Origin: Gemmatimonadota bacterium
Lineage (GTDB): Bacteria; Gemmatimonadota; Gemmatimonadetes; Gemmatimonadales; Gemmatimonadaceae
Length of the DNA stretch: 8,604 nt
Assembly (NCBI GenBank): GCA_028287225.1
Contig: JAQBPZ010000004.1
Coordinates: 1-8,604, forward strand
Direction of reading: 5' to 3'
Numbering within the stretch: position 1 is the first letter of the stretch; every line of letters starts with the position of its first letter. Of the stretch, positions 1 through 6,516 are shown piece after piece. The position numbers and the translations under genes were made by a program. The notes under the pieces were generated by a model, which worked only from the letters and a program-made list of their open reading frames with translations, had not been told where the DNA came from and ran no database searches.

Positions 1-366
1 CGCGACGTGCGGGTGGCCGCGGTGCGCGCGCTCCAGAGCCGCGCCTACCGTCCCGTGCTCCCCCGCCTCGAGTCCATCGTGCGAGGCAAGTCGATCCGGG
101 AGGCCGATCTCAGCGAGAAGATGGCGGTGTTCGAGGCGTACGGCGCGCTGTGCGGTGATGCGGGCGTCGCCGGTCTCGACGCGACGCTGAACGGCAAGTC
201 GCTGTTCGGCCGCCGCGAGGATTCGGAGCTGCGCGCCTGCGCCGCCATCGCGCTCGGCCGCGTCGGCTCGCCGGCCGCCCAGGAGGCGCTGCGGAAGTCG
301 GCGGCGGAGAAGGACGTCGTGGTGCGTGCCGCGGTGACCCGCGCTCTACGGGGAGGTCCGGCATGA
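1..366 (+). CDS. HEAT-repeat protein, C-terminal part (5' end outside window)
   Basis: The reading frame is open from the first base and ends in TGA at 364-366, so this is the last ~121 residues of a longer protein. The visible part is made of alternating amphipathic helices typical of HEAT or HEAT-like repeats. One repeat lies at the very start (VRVAAVRALQSR). At least two more are near the end, around ELRACAAIALGRVGSPAAQEAL and EKDVVVRAAVTRAL, each with the small/hydrophobic A-A-x-A-L spacing of these repeats. Such repeats usually form scaffolds for protein contacts; no catalytic motif is visible. The stop codon overlaps the start of the HD-GYP gene (ATGA), so the two are probably co-translated and may work together. 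The true length and any N-terminal domain cannot be judged here. Confidence 0.8.
   Translation, partial: RDVRVAAVRALQSRAYRPVLPRLESIVRGKSIREADLSEKMAVFEAYGALCGDAGVAGLDATLNGKSLFGRREDSELRACAAIALGRVGSPAAQEALRKSAAEKDVVVRAAVTRALRGGPA
350..356 (+). promoter_or_regulatory. Shine-Dalgarno site of the HD-GYP gene
   Basis: GGGGAGG lies 6 nt upstream of the ATG at 363. It is the clearest Shine-Dalgarno sequence in the window and fixes the start of the HD-GYP gene. It is embedded in the last codons of the HEAT-repeat gene, so translation of the pair is likely coupled. Confidence 0.7.
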
Positions 367-1871
367 GCGATCCCACTCGGTCCGCTGGCTTCCCCCCGCC
401 GCAGCCGGTGCCCGGCACGCCCCCGCGCGCATCCGCCTCCGTGGGCGCGTCCGACGACGCGCGCGTGCGACGCACCGGGAAGGGGTTCATCCTGGCGTTC
501 TACACCGCCCTGCGCGCCATCCGCCTGTACCCGCTGGAGAACGCGGCGGTCGTGCGGTCGGCGCAGGAGCTCGCGAGCCTCGGCGCGGAGCTCCTCACGA
601 ACGAGGACGAGCTCGAGATCCGCGTCTCCGGCGAGTTCGTCTTCATCAATACCGTGCGGCTGCGGCTCGACCTCGACAACTACGCGAGCTTCAGCCACCT
701 GCTCTCGGTGTTCCGGTCCCTCGGCATCGGCTCGCTGCACATCCACGAGGCCATCCCGCCGCGCGACTGGTCGCGGTTCCTCGCGCTGCTCCTGCTCCCC
801 TCGAACGATCCGCCCGCGGTGCGGCTGGAGACGCTGCAGAGAAAGCTGCACGAGCAGCAGCTGCACGCGTTCGAGGTCGGGCCGCCCGCCGAGGAGCCCG
901 AGGCGTCCGAGACGCGCGAGAAGTCCAAGGAGCTCGCGAAGAAGACGTATGCGCAGTCCGTGGCGGTCACCAAGGACCTGATGACCTCCGTGCGCATGGG
1001 CCGCAGTGCCAACATCAAGAAGATCAAGCGCGTGGTACAGGGCATCGTCGATCAGATCCTCAACGAGGAAGCCTCGCTGATCGGCCTGACGACCATCCGC
1101 GACTACGATGAGTACACGTTCACCCACAGCGTGAACGTCTGCATCTTCTCGGTGGCGCTCGGCAAGCGCCTCGGCTTCGGCAAGGTGCAGCTCTACGACC
1201 TGGGGATGGCGGCGCTGTTCCACGACATCGGCAAGTCGCGCGTGCCCGCGGAGGTCATCAACAAGGCGAGCGGCCTCACCGACGACGAGTGGCGCCTGGT
1301 GGCCGCGCACCCGTGGCTCGGCGCGCTCGCGCTCTTCCAGCTGCGCGGGCAGCAGGACCTGCCGTACCGCGCGATGGTCGTGGCGCACGAGCATCACATG
1401 AAGATCGACCTCACCGGCTATCCGCGCCCGATCCGGCCTCGCACGATGAGCGTGTTCAGCAAGATCGTCGCGGTGGCCGACGGCTTCGACGCCGCGACGT
1501 CGCGCCGCTCCTATCAGACCACGCCGCTGAACCCGGCGCAGGTGATGATGGAGATGCGGGACAACCCGCGCCGCGGAATGGACCCCGTGGTGGTGAAGGC
1601 GTTCATGAACCTCACGGGCGTCTATCCCGTGGGCACGCTGGTCATCCTGGATACCTTCGAGCTCGGGGTGGTGCATGCGACCAACCCGGTGCCCGAGATG
1701 CTGTCACGACCGATCGTGCGCATCATCAGCGACGAGCGCAGCAACCTGTTGAATCCGGGGTTCCTCGTGGACCTCGCCGAGCAGGGCGCCGACGGCGTAT
1801 TCCTGCGCACGATCATCAAGACGGAGAACGCGGAACGGTATGGGATCAGGATCGGCGACTATTTCCTCTGA
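363..1871 (+). CDS. HD-GYP domain cyclic-di-GMP phosphodiesterase
   Basis: A 502-residue protein predicted to hydrolyse the second messenger c-di-GMP. The HD-GYP domain spans about residues 235-420. The expected metal ligands are visible: H255 (FTHSVN), H287/D288 with K291 (HDIGK), H316 (HPWLG), H344/H345 and D373 (VADGFD). The signature at 344-354 reads HHMKIDLTGYP, where the common form is HHE..DG.GYP; GYP itself is intact but Glu and Gly are replaced. Residues 1-36 are a Pro/Ala-rich tail. Residues 38-160 form an unnamed N-terminal domain, probably the sensory part, followed by a charged linker (about 175-200). About 85 residues follow the HD domain, also typical of this subfamily. No membrane segment is seen, so it is cytoplasmic. 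The ATG overlaps the upstream HEAT-repeat gene and has a strong ribosome site. Its 3' end overlaps trpA by 32 nt. Family assignment is secure; activity is inferred. Confidence 0.93.
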   Translation: MSDPTRSAGFPPPQPVPGTPPRASASVGASDDARVRRTGKGFILAFYTALRAIRLYPLENAAVVRSAQELASLGAELLTNEDELEIRVSGEFVFINTVRLRLDLDNYASFSHLLSVFRSLGIGSLHIHEAIPPRDWSRFLALLLLPSNDPPAVRLETLQRKLHEQQLHAFEVGPPAEEPEASETREKSKELAKKTYAQSVAVTKDLMTSVRMGRSANIKKIKRVVQGIVDQILNEEASLIGLTTIRDYDEYTFTHSVNVCIFSVALGKRLGFGKVQLYDLGMAALFHDIGKSRVPAEVINKASGLTDDEWRLVAAHPWLGALALFQLRGQQDLPYRAMVVAHEHHMKIDLTGYPRPIRPRTMSVFSKIVAVADGFDAATSRRSYQTTPLNPAQVMMEMRDNPRRGMDPVVVKAFMNLTGVYPVGTLVILDTFELGVVHATNPVPEMLSRPIVRIISDERSNLLNPGFLVDLAEQGADGVFLRTIIKTENAERYGIRIGDYFL

Positions 1872-2640
1872 CCGCATCGCGCAGCGGTTCGCGCAGCTCG
1901 CCGCGGAAGGGCGGCGCGCCTTCGTGCCGTACGTCACGGCCGGCCATCCGGACCGGGCGCGCAGCGTCGCGCTGCTCCAGGGGCTGGAGGCCGCCGGCGC
2001 CGACGTGGTGGAGGTGGGCGTGCCCTTCTCCGACCCGCTCGCCGATGGCGCGGTGATCCAGGCGAGCTCGCAGAAGGCGCTGGACCAGGGCATCCGGTTC
2101 GACCAGGTGCTGGAGATCATCCACGAGGCCGCGCTGAAGATTCCCGTGGTCCTGTTCAGCTACCTGAACCCGCTGCTTCGCGGGGGCGACGACGCGCTGC
2201 GCCGCGCCGCCGACGCGGGGGCGCACGGCGTGCTCGTCACGGACCTCCCGCTCGGCGCCGACCGCGCGCGCGAAGCCTGGTTCGCCGATGGCCCGCTCGA
2301 CTTCATCCGCCTCGTGGCGCCCACCACGCCGGCGTCGCGCATGGGCGAGATCGCGCGCACGGGCCGCGGGTTCGTCTACCTCATCAGCCGCCTCGGCGTG
2401 ACCGGCGAGCGCAGCGACCTGCCGCCGGAGCTTCCGGAGACCGCTGCGCGTCTCCGCGCCGCGACGTCGCTGCCGCTCTGCATCGGCTTCGGCATCTCGA
2501 AGCCGGAGCAGGCGCGCGCGGTGGCCCGCCTGGCCGACGGCGTGGTGGTGGGCAGCGCCATCGTGCGCGCGGCCGACGAGAGCGTGGACGCCGCGCTCTC
2601 GCTCGCCCGCTCGCTGCGCGCCGCAATCGACGACGCCTGA
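1840..2640 (+). CDS. trpA: Tryptophan synthase alpha chain
   Basis: TrpA cleaves indole-3-glycerol phosphate to indole and glyceraldehyde 3-phosphate, and the indole is channelled to TrpB. The 266-residue length fits the family. The TIM-barrel hallmarks are present: PYVTAGHPD (30-38), VEVGVPFSDPLADG (57-70) with catalytic Glu58 and Asp69 (Glu49 and Asp60 in the Salmonella enzyme), the loop ISRLGVTG, and phosphate-binding segments GFGIS and VVVGSAIV near the end. ATG 1840 is the only usable start: it precedes the conserved first helix (DRIAQRF) by ten residues, and no ATG, GTG or TTG lies between. This puts 32 nt of the gene inside the HD-GYP gene in another frame. No trpB or trpF neighbours it, so the tryptophan genes are probably split. 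Only 1 nt separates its stop from the next start. Confidence 0.97.
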   Translation: MGSGSATISSDRIAQRFAQLAAEGRRAFVPYVTAGHPDRARSVALLQGLEAAGADVVEVGVPFSDPLADGAVIQASSQKALDQGIRFDQVLEIIHEAALKIPVVLFSYLNPLLRGGDDALRRAADAGAHGVLVTDLPLGADRAREAWFADGPLDFIRLVAPTTPASRMGEIARTGRGFVYLISRLGVTGERSDLPPELPETAARLRAATSLPLCIGFGISKPEQARAVARLADGVVVGSAIVRAADESVDAALSLARSLRAAIDDA

Positions 2641-2641
2641 C

Positions 2642-4717
2642 ATGAACCGGTTCCTCACGGCGTACGCCCGGGCGATCGGCACGCTCGGCGTCGTGCTCCT
2701 CGTGGCCGTGCTGGCGAGGGACCTCCGGTGGGTGAGCCAGCCGTGGGGCACGCTGGGGCTGCTGGCGATGGTCGTCGCCATGCGCCTCAACCAGATCCCG
2801 CTCACCAAGTACGGTGCGCTCAACCTGCTGGCGATTCCGGCCGTGGGCGGGGCGCTGATGATCGGGGCCCCCGCCACGGCGCTGGCGCTGTGGTTGGGCG
2901 TGGTCCTGGCCGACCGGTTCGTGCTGCGCAAGGGCGCGCAGGTCTCGTGGATCAACGCGGGGCGCGAGGTGGTGTCGCTCGTGAGCGCCTACGGCGTGTT
3001 CGCATGGGCGGCGCACGTGCTCGGCGGTTCCGACACCGGCGTGACCGCGGATACCCTCCCGGCGCTGGCGCTGTTCGTGTTCGCGTACTTCCTGACGAGC
3101 CGGCTGCTGCTGTACTTCACCCTCATCCTGCGCAACAAGCTGCTGGACGAGGAGAAGTCGCTCATTCTCCGCTACGAGGTGATCGCCTTCGGCGCGAGCA
3201 CGATCGCGGTGGGCGTGATGCTGCTGACCGTGACGAACTTCGGCGTCGGCGGCTGGGCGGTCGTCGGCGTGGTGGTGGCGGGAGCCGGCCTGCTGGTCAA
3301 GCGCATCCTCGAGGAGTCGATCGCGGCGGAAGAGCTCAACAAGATCCTGGCGATGGAGCAGATCGTGTCGTCGGACGTCGACATCGGCGACGCGTTCCGG
3401 CGCATCCAGGAGCTGGCGCACCGGCTGGTGGACTGGCAGCAGTTCCGCATCGCGCGGCTGGACGACGGCGTGCTCCGCACGGTCTGGAACGGCGAAGGCT
3501 ACGTGGACCCGCCGCAGGCGCCCGACCCGGCGTTCGCGCCGCTGCGGGCCGAAGCGCTCCGCCTGGGCGAGGTGGTCCGGGTGCAGGACATCCTCCGCGA
3601 CGCCCGCATCGAGCCGGGCCTCTCGCGGGCGCGCAGCGTCATCGTGCTCCCGCTCCGGTTCGGCGACCGCACCGTGGGGATGCTGGAGCTGGAGCACCAC
3701 AAGCCCGATGCGTACACCGAGAAGGAGGTGGGGCTGATCCGGCGCTTCGCCAACCAGCTCGCCACCACGCTGCACATCCACGACCTGCGCCGTCCCCTCC
3801 TCGAGGCGATGACCCGGGTGAGCTCGCAGCTCGACACCCTCACCACGTCGGCGCGCGCGCTGCGCGGTGGCGGCGAGTCGGTGGCGCGCACCATCGGCGA
3901 CATCACGCGGGGCATCGCGGAGGAGGGCGAGCAGGTCGGGCGCTCGCTCGAGGTCACCCAGACGCTGCATGCCGCCACGCAGGACGTCGTGCGCGACGGC
4001 GTGGCGGCGGCCGAGGCCAGCCAGCGCGCCACGGAGATCGCCACCGAGCACCGGCACACCATTGCCACCGCGATCGAGCGCCTGGTCGGCGCCAAGACAT
4101 TCGTGGGCGAGAGCGGCTCGCAGATCGCGACGCTGTCCGAAAGCGTGCGAAGCATCACCGGATTCATCGCGGTGATCCGCGAGCTCGCCGACCAGACCAA
4201 CCTCCTGGCGCTCAACGCGGCCATCGAGGCGGCGCGCGCCGGGCTGCACGGCAAGGGCTTCGCCGTCGTCGCCGACGAGGTGCGCAAGCTGGCGGTGCAG
4301 AGCGCGCGCGCCAGCGACCAGGCGGGGGACATCGTGGGCGCCTTCGAGGAGCAGATGCGGCGCGTCGCGTTCCAGATGTCGCGCGGCGAGACCATCGTGC
4401 AGGACGTGGAAACGCTCTCCCAGTCCGCGCGGGAGGCACTCGACCTGATCGTGGATGCCACCGCGCTCGCGGCCACCGGCGCGCAGCGCATCGCCTCCAC
4501 GTCACGCGAGCAGGAGCTCGCCTTCGCGAACCTCAGCGACCGGGTGCGGCGCATCGCCACCATCTCCGGCCGCAACCGGGTCGGGGCGGAGCAGGTGACC
4601 ACGAGCGCGCGTGAGCAGGCGGCCGCGCTGCGCGAGCTCGAGGGCGCCACGCACGAGCTGCGCGGCGTCGCCTCCTACCTCGACGAGCTCACGCGGCGCA
4701 TCACGAGCGTCGGCTGA
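2642..4717 (+). CDS. Multi-pass membrane protein with GAF and methyl-accepting chemotaxis signalling domains
   Basis: A 691-residue receptor-like protein. Residues ~10-220 contain about seven or eight hydrophobic segments (near 10-25, 33-50, 59-90, 109-128, 138-163, 178-198, 203-219) joined by short loops, so there is no sizeable periplasmic sensor. Residues ~240-385 resemble a GAF domain, with a typical end (VIVLPLRF, VGMLELEH, FANQLATTLHIH). Residues ~390-691 are a long, Ala/Glu-rich coiled-coil antiparallel arm. The highly conserved chemoreceptor hairpin tip is at ~515-550 (DQTNLLALNAAIEAARAG, GFAVVADEVRKLA), the surface that binds CheA and CheW. No HAMP domain is recognisable between membrane and GAF parts, and there is no C-terminal NWETF-type CheR tether. 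It probably senses a membrane-borne or cytoplasmic cue and feeds a chemosensory array or related kinase. No cheA or cheW gene lies in the window. The start is 1 nt after trpA, with no clear ribosome site, suggesting coupling. Confidence 0.9.
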   Translation: MNRFLTAYARAIGTLGVVLLVAVLARDLRWVSQPWGTLGLLAMVVAMRLNQIPLTKYGALNLLAIPAVGGALMIGAPATALALWLGVVLADRFVLRKGAQVSWINAGREVVSLVSAYGVFAWAAHVLGGSDTGVTADTLPALALFVFAYFLTSRLLLYFTLILRNKLLDEEKSLILRYEVIAFGASTIAVGVMLLTVTNFGVGGWAVVGVVVAGAGLLVKRILEESIAAEELNKILAMEQIVSSDVDIGDAFRRIQELAHRLVDWQQFRIARLDDGVLRTVWNGEGYVDPPQAPDPAFAPLRAEALRLGEVVRVQDILRDARIEPGLSRARSVIVLPLRFGDRTVGMLELEHHKPDAYTEKEVGLIRRFANQLATTLHIHDLRRPLLEAMTRVSSQLDTLTTSARALRGGGESVARTIGDITRGIAEEGEQVGRSLEVTQTLHAATQDVVRDGVAAAEASQRATEIATEHRHTIATAIERLVGAKTFVGESGSQIATLSESVRSITGFIAVIRELADQTNLLALNAAIEAARAGLHGKGFAVVADEVRKLAVQSARASDQAGDIVGAFEEQMRRVAFQMSRGETIVQDVETLSQSAREALDLIVDATALAATGAQRIASTSREQELAFANLSDRVRRIATISGRNRVGAEQVTTSAREQAAALRELEGATHELRGVASYLDELTRRITSVG

Positions 4718-4759
4718 CGTCGATTGACCGGCTCGCGCGTGGAAAATAGCTTCCCCCGG

Positions 4760-5119
4760 GTGCCGTCCCCCCTCCGTCGGACCACCGAGATCGTGCTCGC
4801 CGGCATGCGCTTCCACGTGCTCGTGGGCGTCCTGCCGCACGAGCGCAGCATCCCGCAGCCGCTCGAGGTGGACCTCCGCGTGCGCCTCGCGGGCGCCGGC
4901 GGCGCGGTGCTCGACTACCGCGACCTGCATGCCCTGGTGACGGCAGCCGTCACGGGCGGCCCGCTCGAATATCTCGAGCAGGTGGCCGACGACGTGCTCA
5001 CGCGCACGCTCGCGCTTCCCGGGGTCGCCTGGGCCCGCGTGGCGGTGCGCAAGCCGCACGTGGCGCTCCCCGGCCCGCTCGCGTACGCGGAAGTGTCCGT
5101 CGAGGGCGCCAATGACTGA
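4760..5119 (+). CDS. folB: Dihydroneopterin aldolase
   Basis: FolB converts 7,8-dihydroneopterin to 6-hydroxymethyl-7,8-dihydropterin and glycolaldehyde in folate synthesis. From GTG 4760 the protein has 119 residues, the usual family size. Family positions line up closely with the Staphylococcus aureus enzyme: Glu28 in the loop HERSIPQP, Tyr53 in LDYRDL, Glu73 in EYLEQVAD and the catalytic Lys98 in VRKPHVALPG. The conserved GMRFHVLVG strand starts at residue 15. The start is uncertain: in-frame TTG 4724 and GTG 4739 would add 12 or 7 residues, and GTG 4793 or ATG 4805 would shorten it. None has a good ribosome site; 4760 was chosen for length and for the normal spacing to the first strand. 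The stop overlaps folK by 8 nt, linking this enzyme to the next pathway step. Confidence 0.92.
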   Translation: MPSPLRRTTEIVLAGMRFHVLVGVLPHERSIPQPLEVDLRVRLAGAGGAVLDYRDLHALVTAAVTGGPLEYLEQVADDVLTRTLALPGVAWARVAVRKPHVALPGPLAYAEVSVEGAND

Positions 5120-5534
5120 CGTCGTGCTCGTCGCGCTGGGCTCCAACCTCGGCGATCGCGCCGCGTACCTCGCGTCGGCGCGCAACGCACTTGCCCTCCT
5201 GCGCGGAACGCGTCTCGTCGCGGCGTCCGCCGTGGAGGAGACCGCCCCCTTCGGGTGGTCGGCGCAGGGCCCGTACCTCAACCAGATGGTCGCGCTCCGC
5301 ACGTCCATCGCCCCGCTGCCGCTCCTCGCCGAGCTGCAGCGTATCGAGCGGTCCCTCGGCCGCGTGCGCCGCGCCCGCTGGGGCGCGCGCACGATCGACC
5401 TGGACATCGTGCGCCATGGCGAGCGGCGGGCGACGCTGGCCACGCTGACGCTTCCGCATCCGGGCATCGCGTCGCGCGCGTTCTGGCAGCGCGAGATCGC
5501 CCAGCTGGACGGCCTGCTCGCGGCGGCCGCATGA
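5112..5534 (+). CDS. folK: 2-amino-4-hydroxy-6-hydroxymethyldihydropteridine pyrophosphokinase (HPPK)
   Basis: FolK transfers pyrophosphate from ATP to 6-hydroxymethyl-7,8-dihydropterin, the product of the preceding FolB. Signature motifs are LGSNLGDR at the N-terminus, EETAPFG and PYLNQMV in the pterin-binding region, ERSLGRVR, and RWGARTIDLDI. In the last motif Asp96 and Asp98 match the two magnesium-binding Asp residues of the E. coli enzyme (95 and 97). LPHPGIASRAFW follows near the end. At 140 residues it is somewhat shorter than the ~160 of E. coli, with the shortening mostly after the active site. ATG 5112 lies inside the folB end with GAGGG 5 nt upstream, and its own stop overlaps the next ATG (ATGA). 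folP, which would complete the route to dihydropteroate, is not in the window. Confidence 0.96.
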   Translation: MTDVVLVALGSNLGDRAAYLASARNALALLRGTRLVAASAVEETAPFGWSAQGPYLNQMVALRTSIAPLPLLAELQRIERSLGRVRRARWGARTIDLDIVRHGERRATLATLTLPHPGIASRAFWQREIAQLDGLLAAAA

Positions 5535-6073
5535 GCGCGCCGGTGATGCTGCCGCGGTGGGCGTGCGTGAGCGAGAAGCGGCGGGCGCACATCGAGCGCG
5601 TCACGGCGCTGCTCGATGTGTGGGCACGCGCGCTGCACCTGCCGGCCGCCGAAGCCGACGCCTGGCACGACGCGGGGCGGCTGCACGACGCCCTGCGCGA
5701 CGCCGACGAGCCGCTGCTTCGCGCCCTCGCCGGCGACCACCCCGACTTCACCGTGGAGATGCTGCATGGGCCCGCGGCGGCGGAGCGACTGCGCCGCGAT
5801 GGCGAGACCCGCGTGGAGCTCCTCGATGCGGTGCGCTACCACACCGTGGGCTCCGGGCAGTGGGGACGCCTGGGCCGCGCGCTCTACATGGCCGACTACC
5901 TGGAGCCCGGCCGCAAGTTCTCGCGCGCCGATCGCGCGTTCCTCGCCGCCCAGGTGCCGCACGACTTCGACGCGACGTTCCGGCAGGTGCTTCGGGCACG
6001 CCTGGAGTGGTCGCTCCGCGAGGGCATGCGGCTCTATCCGCAGGCCGTGGCCCTCTGGAACTCCGTCCGATGA
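5531..6073 (+). CDS. yqeK: YqeK-type HD hydrolase, probable symmetrical Ap4A hydrolase
   Basis: A 180-residue HD-superfamily protein resembling YqeK, a family that splits diadenosine tetraphosphate (Ap4A) into two ADP. Expected metal ligands appear in order: His20 (RRAHIERV), His52/Asp53 (GRLHDALRD), His79 (MLHGPAAAERL), His104 (VRYHTVGSG) and Asp122 (MADYLEPGRKF). The YHT.G and ADYLEPGR blocks are particularly diagnostic. The usual Lys of the HDxxK element is Arg56 here, within HDALR. No membrane segment is visible. ATG 5531 was chosen because it overlaps the folK stop (ATGA) and gives the family length; the same frame stays open upstream but only as a shadow of folK. The next gene again starts with an ATGA overlap. 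yqeK followed by a LytR-domain gene is a recurrent bacterial arrangement. Confidence 0.88.
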   Translation: MSAPVMLPRWACVSEKRRAHIERVTALLDVWARALHLPAAEADAWHDAGRLHDALRDADEPLLRALAGDHPDFTVEMLHGPAAAERLRRDGETRVELLDAVRYHTVGSGQWGRLGRALYMADYLEPGRKFSRADRAFLAAQVPHDFDATFRQVLRARLEWSLREGMRLYPQAVALWNSVR

Positions 6074-6516
6074 AGGGGCTCCGGACCGGCGCCGTGCTGC
6101 TCCTGGTGCTCGTGATGCTGGCCGGCGGCGCCTGGGTGCTCCGCGCGCGTCAGGGCGCGGCCACGGTGATCCCGGTCCTCGGTCTCGGCCAGGCGGCCGA
6201 CCTGCCGCGGGCGCCGGAGGGCGTGCGCATCCGCGTGCAGGTGCTCAACACCACGCGCACGCGCGGCCTCGCGCGGCGGGCCACCCGCATGCTGCGCGAC
6301 CGCGGCTTCGATGTGGTGGAGATGGGCACCACGACGCCCACGCGTGACACCACGCTGGTGCTGGACCGCTCGGGACATCCCGACTGGGCGGCCCAGGTGG
6401 CGACGGTGATGGGAGTGGCACGGGCCGTGGCCCGGCCGGACACCTCACGCTACCTGGACATCACCGTGCTGGTCGGCAGTCTTTGGCGTCCGCCGGCCCA
6501 GCCGCTCTACCCGTAG
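6070..6516 (+). CDS. Single-pass membrane protein with a LytR C-terminal (LytR_C) domain
   Basis: A 148-residue protein with a basic N-terminus (MKGLRTG), one hydrophobic segment at about residues 7-25 and a mostly extracytoplasmic remainder. It looks like an N-anchored envelope protein. Residues ~50-140 match the LytR_C pattern: a first strand RIRVQVLNTT, a helix (RGLARRATRMLRDRGF), a strand with VVEMG, TTLVLDRSG, and a final strand DITVLVGSLW. This domain usually follows the LytR-CpsA-Psr catalytic domain, which attaches glycopolymers to the cell wall. That catalytic part is missing here, so the protein may be a stand-alone accessory or wall-binding module; its role is unknown. The start overlaps the yqeK stop. 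The last 72 nt overlap the rlmN coding end on the other strand. Confidence 0.85.
   Translation: MKGLRTGAVLLLVLVMLAGGAWVLRARQGAATVIPVLGLGQAADLPRAPEGVRIRVQVLNTTRTRGLARRATRMLRDRGFDVVEMGTTTPTRDTTLVLDRSGHPDWAAQVATVMGVARAVARPDTSRYLDITVLVGSLWRPPAQPLYP
6445..6516. other. Tail-to-tail coding overlap of the LytR_C gene and rlmN
   Basis: The stop of rlmN (complement 6447-6445) lies inside the LytR_C gene, and the TAG of that gene (6514-6516) lies inside rlmN, so both strands are coding for 72 nt. The segment encodes the final DITVLVGSLW strand on one strand and a poorly conserved RlmN tail on the other. No room remains for a conventional terminator between the genes. Confidence 0.85.

Noticed and set aside
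45..1676. 543-residue open frame on the minus strand opposite the HEAT and HD-GYP genes
   Set aside because: Its translation is His/Arg/Leu-rich with no recognisable domain, and it lies antisense to a gene with full HD-GYP motifs. Long antisense frames are expected at this GC content.
1846..2955. 369-residue minus-strand frame opposite trpA
   Set aside because: Arg/Ala-rich shadow; trpA on the plus strand has all catalytic residues.
2384..4249. 621-residue open frame on the minus strand opposite the chemoreceptor-like gene
   Set aside because: Low-complexity Arg/His/Asp/Gln composition and no family motif; the plus strand encodes a convincing receptor with a near-consensus tip.
2728..4614. 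628-residue open frame on the plus strand in another frame of the receptor gene
   Set aside because: Gly/Ala/Arg-rich frame-shadow translation without domains; the frame starting at 2642 carries GAF and signalling motifs.
4724..4759. Longer folB from TTG 4724 (131 residues) or GTG 4739
   Set aside because: The extra residues are not conserved-looking and no ribosome site supports them. GTG 4760 gives the normal family length, though this remains uncertain.
4502..5962. 486-residue minus-strand frame opposite folB, folK and yqeK
   Set aside because: It spans three genes with clear active-site motifs on the other strand and has no recognisable domain itself.
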